Shown here: positions 63,476 through 64,000 of the stretch, piece after piece
Position numbering within the stretch: position 1 is the first letter of the stretch
Layout: each line of letters opens with the position of its first letter
Source: Akanthomyces muscarius
Taxonomy: Eukaryota; Ascomycota; Sordariomycetes; Hypocreales; Cordycipitaceae
Direction of reading: 5' to 3'
Assembly (NCBI RefSeq): GCF_028009165.1
Contig: NC_079243.1
Location: 2,852,001-2,916,000 of the forward strand
DNA: 64,000 nt
Program-made: the position numbers and the translations under genes
Notes under the pieces: generated by a model
What the model saw: the letters and a program-made list of their open reading frames with translations, nothing else
The model's database searches: none
What the model was told of the DNA's origin: nothing

Positions 63476-64000
63476 CTAGCTTGCGTCTGTGTCCTTGACG
63501 CCGATGCTAGCCTGCTTAAACTGAGCAAAGTCCACCACACAGCTCTCCGTGCGCGCCTTCTCGGCCGCAAATACAAGCAAATGAGAATCCAAAATATCGT
63601 CAACAGTGACGTGGAGAACACTCTGACTGCCTTCCGCGACGGCGCTGACAAAGGCACGAGCGAGACCTGTGTCGCCACCACCATGGTAGCCGCCATCCAG
63701 CTTGGGTGTGTGGTGCTTGCTTGTCCGCGAAAGGAAGTCAAAGACATCCTAGATTGATGATTAGTACGTATGTAAAATATGTGGAAATATGAAGCTCACA
63801 AAAGTAGTCATGTCGCCAATGAGCTCGCCCTTGGTGCCCTGAATGCGCGTGCCACGTTGGCAAACAGACTCGGTGACTGTGAATTTTGTCAGTAAGGCTA
63901 AACACAAGTCCAGTTAGATCGCCATACATGCAGACATGGTGACACTGGCCGTGATGCCGCCTTCGTACTGGATATTAACAATTTGGTGGTCCACGACATC
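63476..64000 (-). CDS. Gfo/Idh/MocA-type NAD(P)-dependent oxidoreductase, C-terminal part
   Basis: The gene enters from the right edge. Exons 64000..63928, 63876..63800 and 63748..63476 are joined by two 51 bp introns and end in TAG, giving 140 residues of the C-terminus. The sequence includes VVDHQIVNIQYEGGITASVT, then TRIQGTKGELIGDMTTF and, after the second intron, DVFDF. GGYHGGGDTGLARAFVSAV and then LDSHLLVFAAEKARTESCVV follow. This pattern is the C-terminal substrate domain of Gfo/Idh/MocA enzymes, with the GGGD-G loop and AAE-AR helix as in StrI-like and inositol/glucose dehydrogenase-like members. These use NAD(P) to oxidise or reduce sugars or inositols. The Rossmann domain lies outside the window. 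The exact substrate cannot be told. Confidence 0.88.

Overview
This window reads as nuclear DNA of a filamentous ascomycete, most likely a Sordariomycete and plausibly Hypocreales. The evidence is the gene set (CFEM and thaumatin-like surface proteins, an Skt5-type chitin synthase activator with a prenylation box, an HSPA12-like Hsp70, a fungal-type phosphopantetheinyl transferase) together with many short introns of about 46-85 bp with GTRNGY donors and YAG acceptors. Genes lie on both strands with no operon logic. Most coding sequences given here were built by joining exons by hand wherever the reading frame and family similarity agreed.

Left part (1-24.9 kb): mostly conserved single-copy genes. 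In order: the 5' end of a 4'-phosphopantetheinyl transferase (-), a PHBH-type FAD monooxygenase (-), a signal peptide peptidase (-), a PPIL1-like cyclophilin (+), an Sgf11-like SAGA subunit (-), a Naa50-like N-acetyltransferase with an N-terminal PCNA-binding box (+), a glucokinase with a hydrophobic C-terminal tail (-), an HSPA12-like Hsp70 (+), a thaumatin-like protein interrupted by one in-frame TAG (+), a small ankyrin protein (-), RPC11 (+) and MED31 (-).

Middle part (25-50.1 kb): an unrecognised Cys-containing protein (+), a calcineurin-type phosphoesterase (+) and a GPI-type CFEM protein (-). A gene-poor stretch of roughly 11 kb follows (30.2-41.7 kb). It holds a small secreted Cys-rich protein (-), a two-exon secreted mini-protein of 65 residues (+) and one weak two-exon candidate (+). 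Then come an ABCC transporter (+), CBP4 (-) and SKT5/CHS4 (-).

Right part (50.1-63.1 kb): accessory in character. It holds an AT-rich tandem repeat, a decayed fragment of a multicopy fungal protein, a CCHC zinc-knuckle gene (-), a 2.3 kb unknown gene with a broken or oddly spliced frame (+), a 576-residue coiled-coil protein (-), and a frameshifted, shortened paralogue of the zinc-knuckle gene (+). The window ends inside a Gfo/Idh/MocA-type oxidoreductase (-).

No rRNA, tRNA, CRISPR array or intact transposon was found. Functional statements rest on motif recognition by eye; no database search was run.
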